A stretch of 64,000 nucleotides of DNA from Artemisia argyi (taxonomy: Eukaryota > Streptophyta > Magnoliopsida > Asterales > Asteraceae), in NCBI GenBank assembly GCA_030686995.1, contig CM060696.1, positions 115,893,949 through 115,957,948 of the forward strand. The letters are read 5' to 3'. Both the position numbers and the translations under genes were made by a program. Under the pieces are notes generated by a model, which had not been told where the DNA came from, searched no databases, and saw nothing but the letters and a program-made list of their open reading frames with translations. Position 1 is the stretch's first letter; the number at the start of each line of letters is the position of its first letter. Below, piece after piece: positions 31,847-42,810 of the stretch.

Positions 31847-34800
31847 GAACATCCTCTTCTTAATAAAGACTTAGGTATTGTTGATAGTGGGTGTTCAAGA
31901 AACATGTCTGGCAATCAAGAGAAGCTGCATGACTTTGTGCCTATTAATGGAGGCATAGTGAGGTTTGGAAGTGGAGTAGAAAGGATTACTGGCAAAGGTA
32001 CCATTAGGACTCCAAAGGTGGATTTTGAGAATGTCTACTTTGTGAAGGAGCTACAAGGATTCAATTTGTTCTCAGTCTTACAAATATGTGACAAAAAGCT
32101 TCCTGTGCTTTTCACTGAAGATGGTTGTTTCACTCTTTCACCTGAATTCCAAATGCCTGATGACAATCATGTGTTACTTAAGGCTCCAAGAAACCATAAT
32201 CTTTATACTTTTGACTTGAATGATGTCAAGCCAGAAGGTGATCTCACATGCTTGGTGGCTAAAGCATCCTTGGATGAATCTACAAAATGGCATAGGAGGA
32301 TGGCACATGTTAATTTTAAAGTCATCAACAAACTTGCTAAAGATGGACTAGTTCATGGACTTCCTTCCAAGATCTTCACCAATGAGCATAATTGTGTGGC
32401 TTGTAACAAGGGAAAGCAACACAAAGCTTCTTATAAGGCCATTACTACTATGAGCACAATCTCAGAACCATTGCAGCTGCTTCACATGGATCTCTTTGGT
32501 CCTACATCCATCAAGAGTATTGATCATAAGTACTTCTGTTTGGTGATCACTGATGCTTTCAGCAGATTCAGTTGGACATTTTTCTTAGTGACTAAAGATC
32601 AAACCTTTCAAGCACTCAAAGAATTTATGGCTCTAGCTGAAAATCAACTTAACAAGAAGATTAAAGGTATTAGGTGTGACAATGGGACAGAGTTCAAAAA
32701 TGCTAATCTTATTGAACTTTGTGGTTTAAAGGGTATTAAAAGAGATTATAGCACTCCTATGACTCCACAACAGAATGGAGTTGCTGAAAGGAAGAATGGA
32801 ACCCTTATAGAGGCTGCAAGATCTATGCTTGCTGACTCTAAGCTTCCCACCATGTTTTGGACTGAGGCAGTTGGTACTGCCTGTTATGTATTGAATAGGG
32901 TGTTGATTACTAGACCTCACAATAAGACACCCTATGAACTATTGACAGGGAAGAAACCTACTATTGAACACTTGAAACCTTTTGGTTGTCAGGTGACCAT
33001 TCTTAATACAAGTGATCACCTAGGCAAATTTGAAGCAAAAGCTGCTGAAGGATATATTGTTGGTTACTCGGCTCATAGCAAGGCTTATAGGGTCTATAAT
33101 TTGGCTGCAAAGAAGATAGAAGAGACTCTTAACCTGAAATTTCTGGAGGATAATGTAAATGTTCAGGGCAAGGGTCATGAATGGTATTTTGACCTTGATT
33201 ACCTTACTGATTATTTGGGGTATGCTAGACACACATCTAACCCATCTGCAGGTATACAAGTGTCATCTTCTCACAATGCAGGTACCCTAAAGGATGATTC
33301 AGATAGTGATTCAGAATGTGATGAACCCACTATTGTTGTAACAACTCTACCAATCCAGATAGCAGATCCTCCTAACAAAGAAGCCTCTGATGCCAAATCT
33401 GCTGATGATGTGGAAAATTCAACCTATGCAGAAGATCTTGCTAGACTCAAAAAGCAAGAACATGCAGCTGCTGAGGAAGCTAAAAGACTTGGTCTTGAAT
33501 TTGCTCAAGACACTGAAGCACTCTTAAAACAAGCTGCTGTTGAAGAAAGCAGAAAACCTGATTCTGCTGATACATCTGCTGATGCAGCTGTTGATTCTGC
33601 TGATGGAGATTCTGCTGAAGACAATTCTGCTGCAGTTCCTGTTTCCACTGAAGCTTCCACAAGTTTGGATGAACCTTATGGCAGGTTTCCAATTCCCTCA
33701 GATCTTGCTAATGTTGAGCAACATGAAGGCATTTTTCAATCAGCTTCTTATGATGAAGACTTTGCTCCTACTTTAACCAATGTAGATACCTCAATTGATG
33801 TTAATCCTGTTGCAATTAAAAGGATCAACACCATACATCTACAAGATAATATACTTGGTGATCCAAATGCTATGGTACTCACCAGGAGTGCCATTAAGAA
33901 TACCAAGTTTGGGCAATGTGCATTTTGGACTTATGTATCCAATCAGAAGAGAGACAATCACACAGATCAGAAGCATTGTTTGTTTGCTTGTTTCTTGTCA
34001 CAAGTTGAACCCACAAGCATTAAACAGGCTTTGAGTGAGCCTAGTTGGGTTGAAGCTATGCAGGAAGAGATGCAACAATTCAAGAATCAAGATGTTTGGG
34101 TACTTGTTGATCTGCCTGCAGGAAAGATTGCAATTGGGACCAAGTGAATCTTAAAATGCAAGAGGGATGCCAGAGGTATTGTGGTAAGAAATAAAGCAAG
34201 ATTGGTGGCTCAAGGTTTCAGACAAGAAGAAGGGATTGACTACACTGAGGTCTTTGCACCTGTTGCTAGGGTTGAGGCCATTAGACTGTTTTTAGCCTTT
34301 GCCTCATATATGGGGTTTAAGGTCTATCAGATGGATGTCAAGAGTGCCTTTCTCTATGGCAAAATTGAAGAGGAAGTATATGTTACTCAACCACAGGGCT
34401 TTGAAGACCCCCATCATCCTAAGAAGGTATACAAAGTTGTCAAAGCACTTTATGGACTTCACCAAGCACCAAGAGCATGGTATGCTAGACTTTCTACATT
34501 TCTTTTGGAGCATGGATACAGAAGAGGAGCTATTGATAAGACCCTCTTTATTAAGAAAAACTCCAGGGACATTATTCTAGTACAAGTATATGTGGATGAC
34601 GTTATCTTTGGATCCACAAAGGAGGCATGGTGCAGGGAATTTGAAGAATTGATGAAAGGTGAATTTCAAATGAGTGCAATGGGGGAGTTAACCTTTTTCC
34701 TAGGGCTGCAAGTCAAACAACAACCTGAAGGGATCTTTATTCATCAGGAGAAGTATGTTAAAGATATTTTGAAAAAGTTTGACTTTGACCTTTTGAGGAC

Positions 34801-35530
34801 TGCTACCACTCCATATGAACCACCCAAGCTTAAGAATCCAAATGAGCAAGATGAGGCTGTGAATGTTCATCTCTATAGGTCCATGATTGGATCACTCGTG
34901 TATCTAACAGCTTCTAGGCCTGACATTACCTTTGCTGTCAGTGCTTGCTCAAGACATCAAGTCACTCCATTGACTTCCCATCTAAATGCTGTGAAGAAAA
35001 TTTTCAACTACATCAAAGGCCAACCCAAACTAGGCCTTTGGTACCCAAGGGATTCACCATTTGTGTTGGAGGCTTACAGTGATAGTGATTATGCTGGAGC
35101 TAATTTGGATAGGAAGTCCACAACAGGAGGTTGTCAATTTCTTGGTAGAAGACTCATCTCTTGGCAGTGCAAGAAACAAACCATAGTGGCTACTTCTACT
35201 ACTGAAGCAGAATATGTTGCTGCTGCCAATTGCTGTGGTCAAGTACTTTGGATTCAAAATCAGATGTTGGATTATGGGTTTAACTTTATGAACACTAAAA
35301 TCTACATTGATAATCAAAGTACTATTTCTATTATTAAAAATCTTGTTTTTCATCAGAGAACTAAACATATAGAAATTAGGCACCATTTTATAAGAGATGC
35401 AAATGAGAAGCATCTAATTCAAGTGCTTAAAATTCACACTGATGATAATGTGGATGATTTGTTAACAAAAGCTTTTGATGGACCTAGGTTTAATCACCTA
35501 GTTGTCAACATTGGGATGGTTAACCCTTGA
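31847..35530 (+). pseudogene. pol: Pol of element U: protease, integrase, RT, RNase H, one stop
   Basis: The frame opens at 31847. Protease motif VDSGCSRNMSGN is at about 31877. The pre-integrase HHCC region is at about 32285-32430 (WHRRMAHVN, CVACNKGKQHK). The integrase core has acidic residues in LHMDLFGP, IRCDNGTEF and QQNGVAERKNG (about 32480-32800). Reverse transcriptase has [14 protein letters not shown] and the catalytic [10 protein letters not shown] (about 34589). RNase H is at about 35060-35480 ([19 protein letters not shown]). A single TGA at 34145-34147, where relatives have Trp, splits the ORF into 31904-34147 and 34181-35530; everything else is open. A Ser/Ala/Asp-rich linker separates integrase and RT. 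Only this stop prevents a full-length product. Confidence 0.93.
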
Positions 35531-35542
35531 ATGCTATGTTTG

Positions 35543-35586
35543 AGGGGAGGCATAAGCCTCAGGGGAGGCATATGCCTCAGGGGAGG
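35543..35586 (+). repeat. Three PPT-like AGGGGAGG units, period 18
   Basis: Copies at 35543, 35561 and 35579 are linked by the palindromic AGGCATAAGCCT and AGGCATATGCCT. A similar AGGGGAGGAT lies directly before the 3' LTR. Multiplied PPTs are described for Sireviruses. Confidence 0.8.
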
Positions 35587-35901
35587 ATTGTACATGTTGT
35601 ATTTATGTAGATTATTATGTTTTCTAGAATTATGTTTACTAACTTTGTTTTGCAGGTTTCTTTCTAATTTTTGTATATTATTTTGGTTGTTCTTTTGTGT
35701 TTTGTTTGAATGTTTGGTTTCAGATCATGTTTCTGCTTATATACAAAGATCTACATTCAGTGGAATTAGATGTAAAGACATAAAAGTAAATTTTATTCAT
35801 CAGTGGAAAGCTTGGTACATCAAGATCTGTCATCAGAAGAAACACAAAATACATCAAACAACAACAAACAACCACCACCACATCCCTAACCATCAACCCC
35901 C

Positions 35902-36327
35902 CTACTCCATCTTCCTCTTCCCTTTGCCCAAGTCCTTTGGGTCTGACATTTTCTTGTGGACCCCTCTGGATTGCATGTCTTTGTTCCAGAGCTTGGGAGC
36001 TGCAAGACCAAGCACCACCTTCAATGGACCCTTCCTTCTACTTGAGGACTGTGGCTCTTCAGGGACAGAGATTCTTCTCATATCTGCATAGACTCTTTCC
36101 ATTTCACTAGTTAAGAATGCAGTGACAGGAGTGAAATCAGGGACAACCATAGCTAGAGGAGTTGGTGTTTCCTCAGCTTCAATGGTTTCTTCTGATGAGG
36201 TGGGAGATGGACATAACTCTGAAGGACCTTCACCTAAGTAATAGTATGATCTTTGTATTTGAGGGATGTCAAAGGTAGAGTATGATGAATCAGAAGAGAT
36301 TTCAATGACTTTGGGGAATGGCTTCAT
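35902..36327 (-). CDS. Antisense accessory ORF 1 of U (141 aa)
   Basis: Unrecognised protein encoded opposite to gag and pol. The N-terminus KVIEISSDSS has the pattern of a SUMO-interaction motif (hydrophobic core, then Ser/Asp); the centre is Pro/Ser/Thr/Glu-rich; the C-terminus is basic (SSSRRKGPLK, KGKRK). It shares SSDSS at the N-terminus, a central EMER, PQSS and the core KVVLGL near the C-terminus with the ORF at 36726-37253, so the two are probably paralogues. A TATAAATA box lies 71 nt upstream of the ATG. No stop or frameshift is seen, although the host pol and sense accessory ORF are damaged. A nuclear role is a guess from composition only. Antisense extra ORFs are known in plant LTR elements. 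Confidence 0.6.
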   Translation of the reverse strand: MKPFPKVIEISSDSSYSTFDIPQIQRSYYYLGEGPSELCPSPTSSEETIEAEETPTPLAMVVPDFTPVTAFLTSEMERVYADMRRISVPEEPQSSSRRKGPLKVVLGLAAPKLWNKDMQSRGVHKKMSDPKDLGKGKRKME

Positions 36328-36397
36328 GTTTTGAATGTGAGAAAGACTTTGGGATATGTTATTTGTGGGATGGTGAATTGATCATGACTTGAAGACT

Positions 36398-36405
36398 TAT
36401 TTATA
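36398..36405 (-). promoter_or_regulatory. TATA box upstream of antisense ORF 1
   Basis: TATAAATA on the minus strand, 71-78 nt before the ATG. CTGCTGA motifs occur at 36539-36545 and 36575-36581, 134-183 bp further upstream. Confidence 0.55.
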
Positions 36406-36725
36406 AAGCCATGGTTTGGGTTTAATGTGAGTTAAAGCAAGTAAATGGGAGGTAGTTGAGTCAGTAGCAATTACTAATTGTGCAAGTTGTCCACTTAAGT
36501 GGATTCTTCAGATGAAAGTCAATGGTTTGACCAACATGCTGCTGATACTATCTATTTTGTTGTTAAGTGTGTTCCTGCTGATGGCTTGTTCAAGATCAAT
36601 TTATTCGGGGGAATACTAATCTATCAGAAGAATTAAAACAAGTAAAAATTAACAAAGCAAAATTTTATTGATTCTTCAGAAGTACAATACATGACAGTGA
36701 AATTGAAAGATTAGCAACAAAGTTC

Positions 36726-37253
36726 CTATTCTACTTTGCCCTTGCCCTTGCCCTTGCCTTCCACAGCCTTTTCCTTGCCTTTGTTGTTGATGTTGAAGAG
36801 TCCTTGCCACTGAGGACAGGGCAAACCTAACACAACCTTTCTGATCTTTGACAATGGTGGATTTACTTTTCTTCTTCTTGGACGAGAGGACTGAGGCTTA
36901 TCAGAGGTTGTAGGGGTATAAAGTTCATCATTCTCATCATCCTCTTCATCAGAAGATGTAAAGAAGATGAGAGACTCATCAGGATTGGGAACTTTGTTTG
37001 CCCTCTCCAATTCATTCCACCTTCTCTCCATCTCTCTCTGGTACTCAGGATCATCAATTTCAGAGGGATATGGTGGAAGATATTCAGATGATGATGAACT
37101 TGGTGCAGGTACATCATGTTTCTTCTTCTTGGCTTGTTCTTTTGTGAGACCACGGGGAAGTGTTGGCATTCTGAGTGGAGGTGGACATGTTAGTGAATCA
37201 GAAGTATCTGATGAGTCAGAAGAAAGGTTGATGATGTGTTGATTGGAAGCCAT
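36726..37253 (-). CDS. Antisense accessory ORF 2 of U (175 aa)
   Basis: Unrecognised protein, paralogous to the ORF at 35902-36327. The N-terminus HIINLSSDSSDTSDS is again SUMO-interaction-motif-like. It is followed by a Lys-rich patch (KEQAKKKKHD), a Ser/Pro stretch, an acidic run (SSDEEDDENDE), a basic patch (SRPRRRK), the shared KVVLGL core and a Lys/Gly C-terminal tail of GKGK repeats. The mix of acidic and basic low-complexity blocks suggests a nuclear or RNA/chromatin-associated disordered protein, which is inference. The ATG is 76 nt downstream of a TATAAATA box in the divergent intergenic region shared with the sense accessory ORF at 37783. The frame is intact. Confidence 0.6.
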   Translation of the reverse strand: MASNQHIINLSSDSSDTSDSLTCPPPLRMPTLPRGLTKEQAKKKKHDVPAPSSSSSEYLPPYPSEIDDPEYQREMERRWNELERANKVPNPDESLIFFTSSDEEDDENDELYTPTTSDKPQSSRPRRRKVNPPLSKIRKVVLGLPCPQWQGLFNINNKGKEKAVEGKGKGKGKVE

Positions 37254-37328
37254 GGATGTATTGTTGATTGGAGGTATTATAATTAGGGGTTTGATTTGAA
37301 GTGGAGAGATTTGGGGATAATTAGCCTT

Positions 37329-37336
37329 TATTTATA
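37329..37336 (-). promoter_or_regulatory. TATA box upstream of antisense ORF 2
   Basis: TATAAATA on the minus strand, 76-83 nt before the ATG, nearly the same distance as for antisense ORF 1. Confidence 0.55.
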
Positions 37337-37462
37337 AGATCACCCAACCGCGTGTCTTTATTACCATTAATGCGAGGCAGTTTGGAGATAATTAAGGATT
37401 CTTTGAAATTTGAATTAAGAGATCTTTTTCAAAGATATTTGGTTTCCACTGACGAGTAGATT

Positions 37463-37566
37463 CTGCTGATCGATTCTGCGGATGGTTCTGTTGACCATAG
37501 TCAACGTTTGACTATTTTCTGCGGATTGACCATTTGCTTTCAGCCGTTTGATTTGGTTTCTACGGA
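37463..37566. promoter_or_regulatory. LTR-like enhancer motifs between divergent U genes
   Basis: CTGCTGA (37463), CTGCGGA (37476), CTGTTGA (37488), CTGCGGA (37519) and CTACGGA (37560) repeat the motif set found upstream of the LTR TATA box. TTGAC-type W-box cores lie among them (about 37491-37533). Confidence 0.55.
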
Positions 37567-37715
37567 TGAGTCAGTTAATTGGGATTTGCCTTAGTTGATT
37601 ATTGGTCAAAGATTTCTTTCCAATAATTCACATCAGTTTCATTCCACATTTGGTAACTTCCATAATTAACCAAGACGTGCATATCCCACTCCCAAATTAA
37701 CTGATTCCCTCTAGC

Positions 37716-37723
37716 TATATAAT
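37716..37723 (+). promoter_or_regulatory. TATA box upstream of sense accessory ORF
   Basis: TATATAAT, 60-67 nt before the ATG at 37783, followed by a leader with CA-type start contexts. Confidence 0.5.
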
Positions 37724-37782
37724 TTCAAAAACCATTTCAATATTTTTCAGAACACCCAACCCTAATTTCTTATTCTCAATCA

Positions 37783-40700
37783 ATGGTTGAACTATATTTC
37801 AAAGGAGATCATAACAAACATGCCTTTCTTGGTCGTGGTAAAAATGATGAAGATTATGTGGACATGATCGAATTTCTTCAAAGGTCCAAGATTCGTTATG
37901 CTCTGCTTCAGTACCCAAATGTTATTCATGAGTCTCTTGTTGTACAATTTTGGGAAACTGCACAAACAAGGACCATTGAAGATGGACCAACAGAGATTGT
38001 TGCTGTCATAGCTGGGGAAGAATATGTGGTTACTGAGTCATTGGTCAGGACTAAACTACAGTTGGATGATGAAGGAGGGGTGACTGATTTGCCTAAAAGA
38101 GAGATACTCAGAGGTCTTCAGGCTGCCGGATATGGTGGTGATGGGAAAGTATGGTACAAGAATTTGTTTTGTCCAAAATGGAGGTTTTTGACACATACCT
38201 TGCTTCAGTGCATGGGTTCTATGTCTGGTGGATGGGACCAATTCTCTACAGACATTGCTCTTGCCATTGTGTGTCTCTCTCAGGGAAGAACATTTAACTT
38301 TTCTAGGTATATCTTTAATGCTATGCTTGAAAATGTTAAGGATACCAAACTTAAATATTTATTGTATTCTAGGTTTCTTCAAATCATTTTAGACATTGAG
38401 ACCAATGACCCCACTCACTTGCCTATTAAGGGATTATCTAAAAAGTTTTTTTACCCAAATGAAAATTAAATTTACTGGTGAACACAGACCCTTACTACCA
38501 GCTATGTTGCCTGCTGGCAATGCTCCTGATGGAGTAGCTGCTGATGCAGTTGCTGATGCCCCGGTGGGCAATCCCCCTAATGGAGAAGCAGCTGATGTAG
38601 CTGCTGGTGGTCAGGATTCTCCTGATGCTCAAGCACCAGAGGATTCTCCTGAAAGAACTGAAGATGCTCCTGAGGCAAATGCATCAGTTGCTTCTGATGT
38701 TCAACCACCACCTCCTCCTAGGTCACCCACACCTGTGTATTCACCAATGGATATCAATTCTCCTGAGCATGAGCTCCATGAGAATTTAGGCTTTGACCAA
38801 CCTGTAAACTCACCACAATTTACCAGACTTCTAACACCTAGTCCATTGAGACCTCACTTTGAGGATCATGTAGATGTAGATGTAAATTTAGATTCTTCTA
38901 CTCACAGGACCAATGATGCTTCAAATGCCACAGATATCCCTGTTGGTGGAGCTGAAGGTCCTGTTACTCTCACTTCTGTATCTGCTTTGTTGAACAGGTA
39001 TGTATCTAAGGTGGACAAATTGGAGAATGATCTGAACTTCACCAAAAAGAACCTCAGCAATGCTGTTCTGACTCTAATTGGAAGAGTTAAAAAGTTGGAG
39101 GGTAAGCTTAAGCAAAGAAAGAAACAAGGTGTGGTGTATGATTCAGATGAGGATTCTACTAAAGCATCTGACAACATTGACTTGGAAGGCCTTGAACTTC
39201 TTGCTGCTACCACTTTGGAGAGTGTTCAGAAGAATGCTAGCACTAGGCCTGAACCATCTGTTGCTCCAACTGCTGATGTTGCTCATTCTACTGATGCAAG
39301 TATACCAAAGGACTCCAGAGTCATTTATGTCAGAAGAAAGCATTCTGCTGATAAGAAGTCTACTTATGCTCCTAGAAAGAAGACTCCTGCTGATGTTCAT
39401 AGGAAGGAATCTTTTCCTACTACTATGCCAGAAGTGAGCACTCATGGTCCATCAGTAGATGTCCAAGCTGATCTTCCTCATGATTCTCCTGATAAGACTT
39501 TTGTTCCACCTGAGAAGAAAGATAAAGGGAAGTCTATATTGATTGATCAAGACATTCCTTCCAGAGTAAAATCCAAGGTGGAACTTGCTAATGAAAAACT
39601 TAGTGAGAATGTTGCTGCACATTTGCAAGCTCAGGAGGATGCTGCAGTTACTAAAGTTCAGTTGGATTTGAAAGCCTCAGAAGCATTGGCTAGGAAAATT
39701 CAAGATGATTTGGATACGATGGGACCTCAATTTACTACCACCTTGCCTGCTGAAAGACAAAAGGAGCTTGATGAAATAGCTAAGAATCTTACTGCTGACC
39801 AATGGGAGAATTTGGCTGAACAAGCTGCTTCCAAGCCTAATTTGGGTGAATCTGAGCTTGGAGTTGATAATCCTGCTTTTGTTCAGATGATGGTTGAAAG
39901 AGGAAGATTGAAGAGGCAACAGGAGGCAGAGAATAAAGCTAAGTATCAAAGGGAAAGGCCTTGGACTAAACAAGAAATAAAGAAATACATGAGGAATTTT
40001 GTAAAAAATTAGGGATGTTCTATGTTTGGGTCAGGCTAGAATCAAAAGAAGGTTTGGGGATTTTCAGATAAGCAGCTCACCTTCTACTATGACAAGATCA
40101 TTTCAAATCTTCATTCCTCTGGTATAAATGTTCAAGATGTTTTGGAGTTTAGAGGAAGACTATTGGATGAGCCCCAAGCTAAGAAATCTAAGCTTCATGA
40201 TACTGCTGCTCAACCTGCTGAATCTATTGGGTCTTTTCATGGTGGTCAGGAGAATGTGCAACTTCCTTCAGTTTTGCCTCAGAAGGATGATACTCCTGAT
40301 GCTCAGAAGGATGATACTCCTGATGCTCAGAAGGATGATACTCCTGATACTCAGATGGATTATGCTCCTGCTGCTTCTCATCATGATACTGCTGAATCTC
40401 ATCCTGATACCACTGAAGCTCCACATGATGTTATCAATGATGCTTCAGAAGATACTCCAATTGAAGTACCTGATGATGATGATTCTGCAGATGTTCTTGC
40501 TGATACTTCCAAACAAGTGCCTAAAGAAGAACCTACTGATGGTCCTTCTATTCCTGTTAATACTGGCACTAGGAGAAAGACTAAAGCTATCAAGAGGAAG
40601 GCTTCAAAAGATATTCCTTTAGAGGATAGTACTACTTTCTTTGATTATGCTTCTGATGATGGTCAAGACCCTATTGTATGGGAGAAAATTATGAAGTGGA

Positions 40701-41247
40701 ACTGGTTGATTCTGAGCTTGGTCAAGGAAAAATGAATGTCATAACTAGACAAGATGGAACTACCAAGACATTTTTGTTTCTGAGCCAGATCTTACATATT
40801 GTGGACAAGCAAGATCTCCTCTCACTTTATGATTGAGTTACCAAGTATTATCAAACTCATTCCCCTGATGACATTGGAATGTATTTGATGGGTGATTTGC
40901 AGATTTTGTGTGATTCTTATAAAGGTGATTCTGGTGTAAGGTTTCAAGTATGGAAAGGTCAAAAGACATGGGTGGTTGAATATTGGAAGTTCTTTCCACT
41001 TCCTAATGTTCATATGATTGTCACAACCACTGGTAAGACCTTGTATTGCTGGGCTGATGTTCTTTACCCAATCACAAAGGAAGTAATGCATCTCATGCTG
41101 GAGACAAAGTTATCTGTTCCTTTGGATATGACTGAGAATGATCTTCATCTTGCTGAACAATTGGTAAGGTTCATTAGAAGAAGTATTTTGACTAAAAAGG
41201 AACTGGCAACCAAGCATGGCATTCAAATGGATTCATATCTGCAATGA
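37783..41247 (+). pseudogene. Long sense accessory ORF of U, broken
   Basis: The ORF begins at 37783 with a globular region of about 225 residues (motifs ALLQYPNVIHESLVVQFWETA, split here as ALLQYPNV and HESLVVQFWETA; KWRFLTHTLLQCM; FNFSRYIFNAML). A T run of seven (38446-38452) shifts the frame; the reading continues to 40012 through an Ala/Pro/Asp-rich and coiled-coil segment. TAG codons at 40010 and 40037, a shift near 40680-40720 and a TGA at 40834 are further breaks, and the C-terminal globular part ends at 41247 (KVMHLMLETK-like region, LVRFIRRSI). Three 24 bp repeats coding QKDDTPDA lie near 40280-40350. From memory it matches extra ORFs of Asteraceae copia elements, sometimes mislabelled as synaptobrevin-like. 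No signal peptide or membrane span is visible, so an envelope role is unsupported. Confidence 0.7.
40280..40350 (+). repeat. 24 bp coding tandem repeat
   Basis: About three units of CTGATGCTCAGAAGGATGAT encode an eight-residue repeat (QKDDTPDA) within the accessory ORF. Confidence 0.8.
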
Positions 41248-41300
41248 GCTGGTCTTGGTATAGTATTTTGTTGTATAATTTTTATTTTTATTTTCTTTTA

Positions 41301-41302
<2 letters not shown>

Positions 41303-41348
<46 letters not shown>
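41303..41348 (+). repeat. A homopolymer, about 45 nt
   Basis: An uninterrupted A run follows the end of the accessory ORF by about 55 nt. No target duplication marks it as a retrogene tail. Confidence 0.9.
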
Positions 41349-41350
<2 letters not shown>

Positions 41351-41587
41351 ACTAACATATTTGTATAGTTTTGTGTATGTTGTATGCAGGTTTGGTGTTG
41401 ATTCTTATCACACTCTTTCTGGTCATCAACTTGCCTGATGTTGACTATTCCATTAAAAAGTTGGCTAGTCCAAAGGGTACAGCTTTGGTAAAGACTCATC
41501 AAATCTGTTGATAGCTGTAATGGTTTGCTCAAAATCATAAGGTTTTCAACTCACCTATGCTTTATTGCTGAGTAGTTGAAATGGTTG

Positions 41588-41994
41588 TGTTAGCATTAAA
41601 AATATGTATTTAGAAGTGATGGTCATTCTCATACATGTAACTTTGTAAAGTGTCGTAGATTACAATAGAATAGTCAATGGGCTTATGGTTTGGACTAATC
41701 TAATAGGTTATAAGTTATATATTACAACTAGTCCATACTTAATGTAAAAGTCCAATCCATGACCAAGCCCATCCAAGCCCATTAGGGTGTTACATCTCTT
41801 ACTATATAAACACCTCAAATGAGTCATTTGAGGTGTGTGCTTGTGTGTGTATTGTGTGTGTTTTTAATAAAAGTTTTCTTCATCTTTATTTCTATTTCTA
41901 CAAAGCTAACGCCACACATATATTACCAAGTCACCATCTTTACTTCATCTAGTTCTTGTATTTGTGTTAAAGTTGATATATCTAAGGTCCTACA
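41588..41994 (+). repeat. 5' LTR of T
   Basis: TGTTAGCATT to GGTCCTACA, 407 bp, with TATATAAA at 41803-41810. Confidence 0.95.
41803..41835 (+). promoter_or_regulatory. TATA box and start-proximal palindrome of the T LTR
   Basis: TATATAAA is followed at once by a perfect inverted repeat with arms CACCTCAAATGA and TCATTTGAGGTG around a single G (41811-41835), where transcription should start. The V LTR keeps a 9 bp version at 57683-57706. Confidence 0.75.
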
Positions 41995-41996
41995 AG

Positions 41997-42010
41997 TGGT
42001 ATCAATCGCC
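41997..42010 (+). other. Primer-binding site of T (degenerate)
   Basis: TGGTATCAATCGCC, two nt after the LTR. Only the first eight bases match the initiator tRNA-Met site. Confidence 0.75.
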
Positions 42011-42239
42011 TAACAATGATTTAGGAGTGTTTTTTTATCAAGTTTTTGTTAAAAAGTTACACTTTTCATTCATTTTGTGTACTTTTTCTTCAAAAAGTTT
42101 TGATCTTTAAGTGTTTTTGTGTTAAAGTTGTTGTTTTTATTGAAGCTTTAGTGATTCTAAGTGTTTTGGGAAAGATTTGATCAAAAGAAACAAGTGGAAA
42201 AAGTGTTTTTGGTTGAAAAAATCGGATTTTTGAAGTTTT

Positions 42240-42810
42240 CTGGTCATCCTACACGTAACTTTTGGGCATAGTACGAATATCCAGCTGTGAACAGTACTTT
42301 TTGTCCTTTTTACGCATAAATTTTGGCCTAAACCCTTTTCTTACGCGTAACTAAGTTCAAAACCCTTTTCTTACGCGTAACTCTAGTCAAAACCCTTTTC
42401 TTACGCATAAGTCTGATTTCCTACGCATAAGTGAAAATCCTACGCTTAAGTTCCTACGCAGAAGTTCTACGCATAAGTTCCTATGCATAAGATCCTACGC
42501 ATAAGTTTTCTTCAACGATCAGAGCTTACTCAGTACTTCCCTGACTTGGATAAGTTTGTGGAATACTTCGAAACGGGATATCTTTCAAGCTTGGATAAGT
42601 TTGAGAGATCAATTTGGTTGAAAAAACCTTACGCGTAACAGTTCTTACGCATAAACTCTAAGTTTACGCGTAAAATCAAAGTCTACGCATAAACATTATT
42701 GTTTACGCATAACTTTAGATCTTACGCATAACTTAAAGGTTACGCATAACATCTTACGCGTAAGATTATTTAAGGTTTACGCGTAAAATCAAGCTTTACG
42801 CGTAAGTTTT
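42240..42810 (+). repeat. Array of TTACGC(G/A)TAA palindromes in the T leader
   Basis: About 21 copies of a 10 bp core, many the perfect palindrome TTACGCGTAA and others TTACGCATAA, at irregular spacing of 12-25 bp with a larger gap near 42510-42625. The array lies between the primer site and gag. Confidence 0.85.

Noticed and set aside
37783..41247. Envelope-like protein in element U
   Set aside because: No signal peptide, membrane segment or fusion-like stretch is visible; described only as an accessory ORF.
41303..41348. Poly-A tail of an inserted processed pseudogene or LINE
   Set aside because: No target duplication and no foreign upstream gene; the run follows the U accessory ORF directly.
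42240..42810. CRISPR-like array
   Set aside because: Units are short, degenerate palindromes with irregular spacing in a plant retrotransposon leader.
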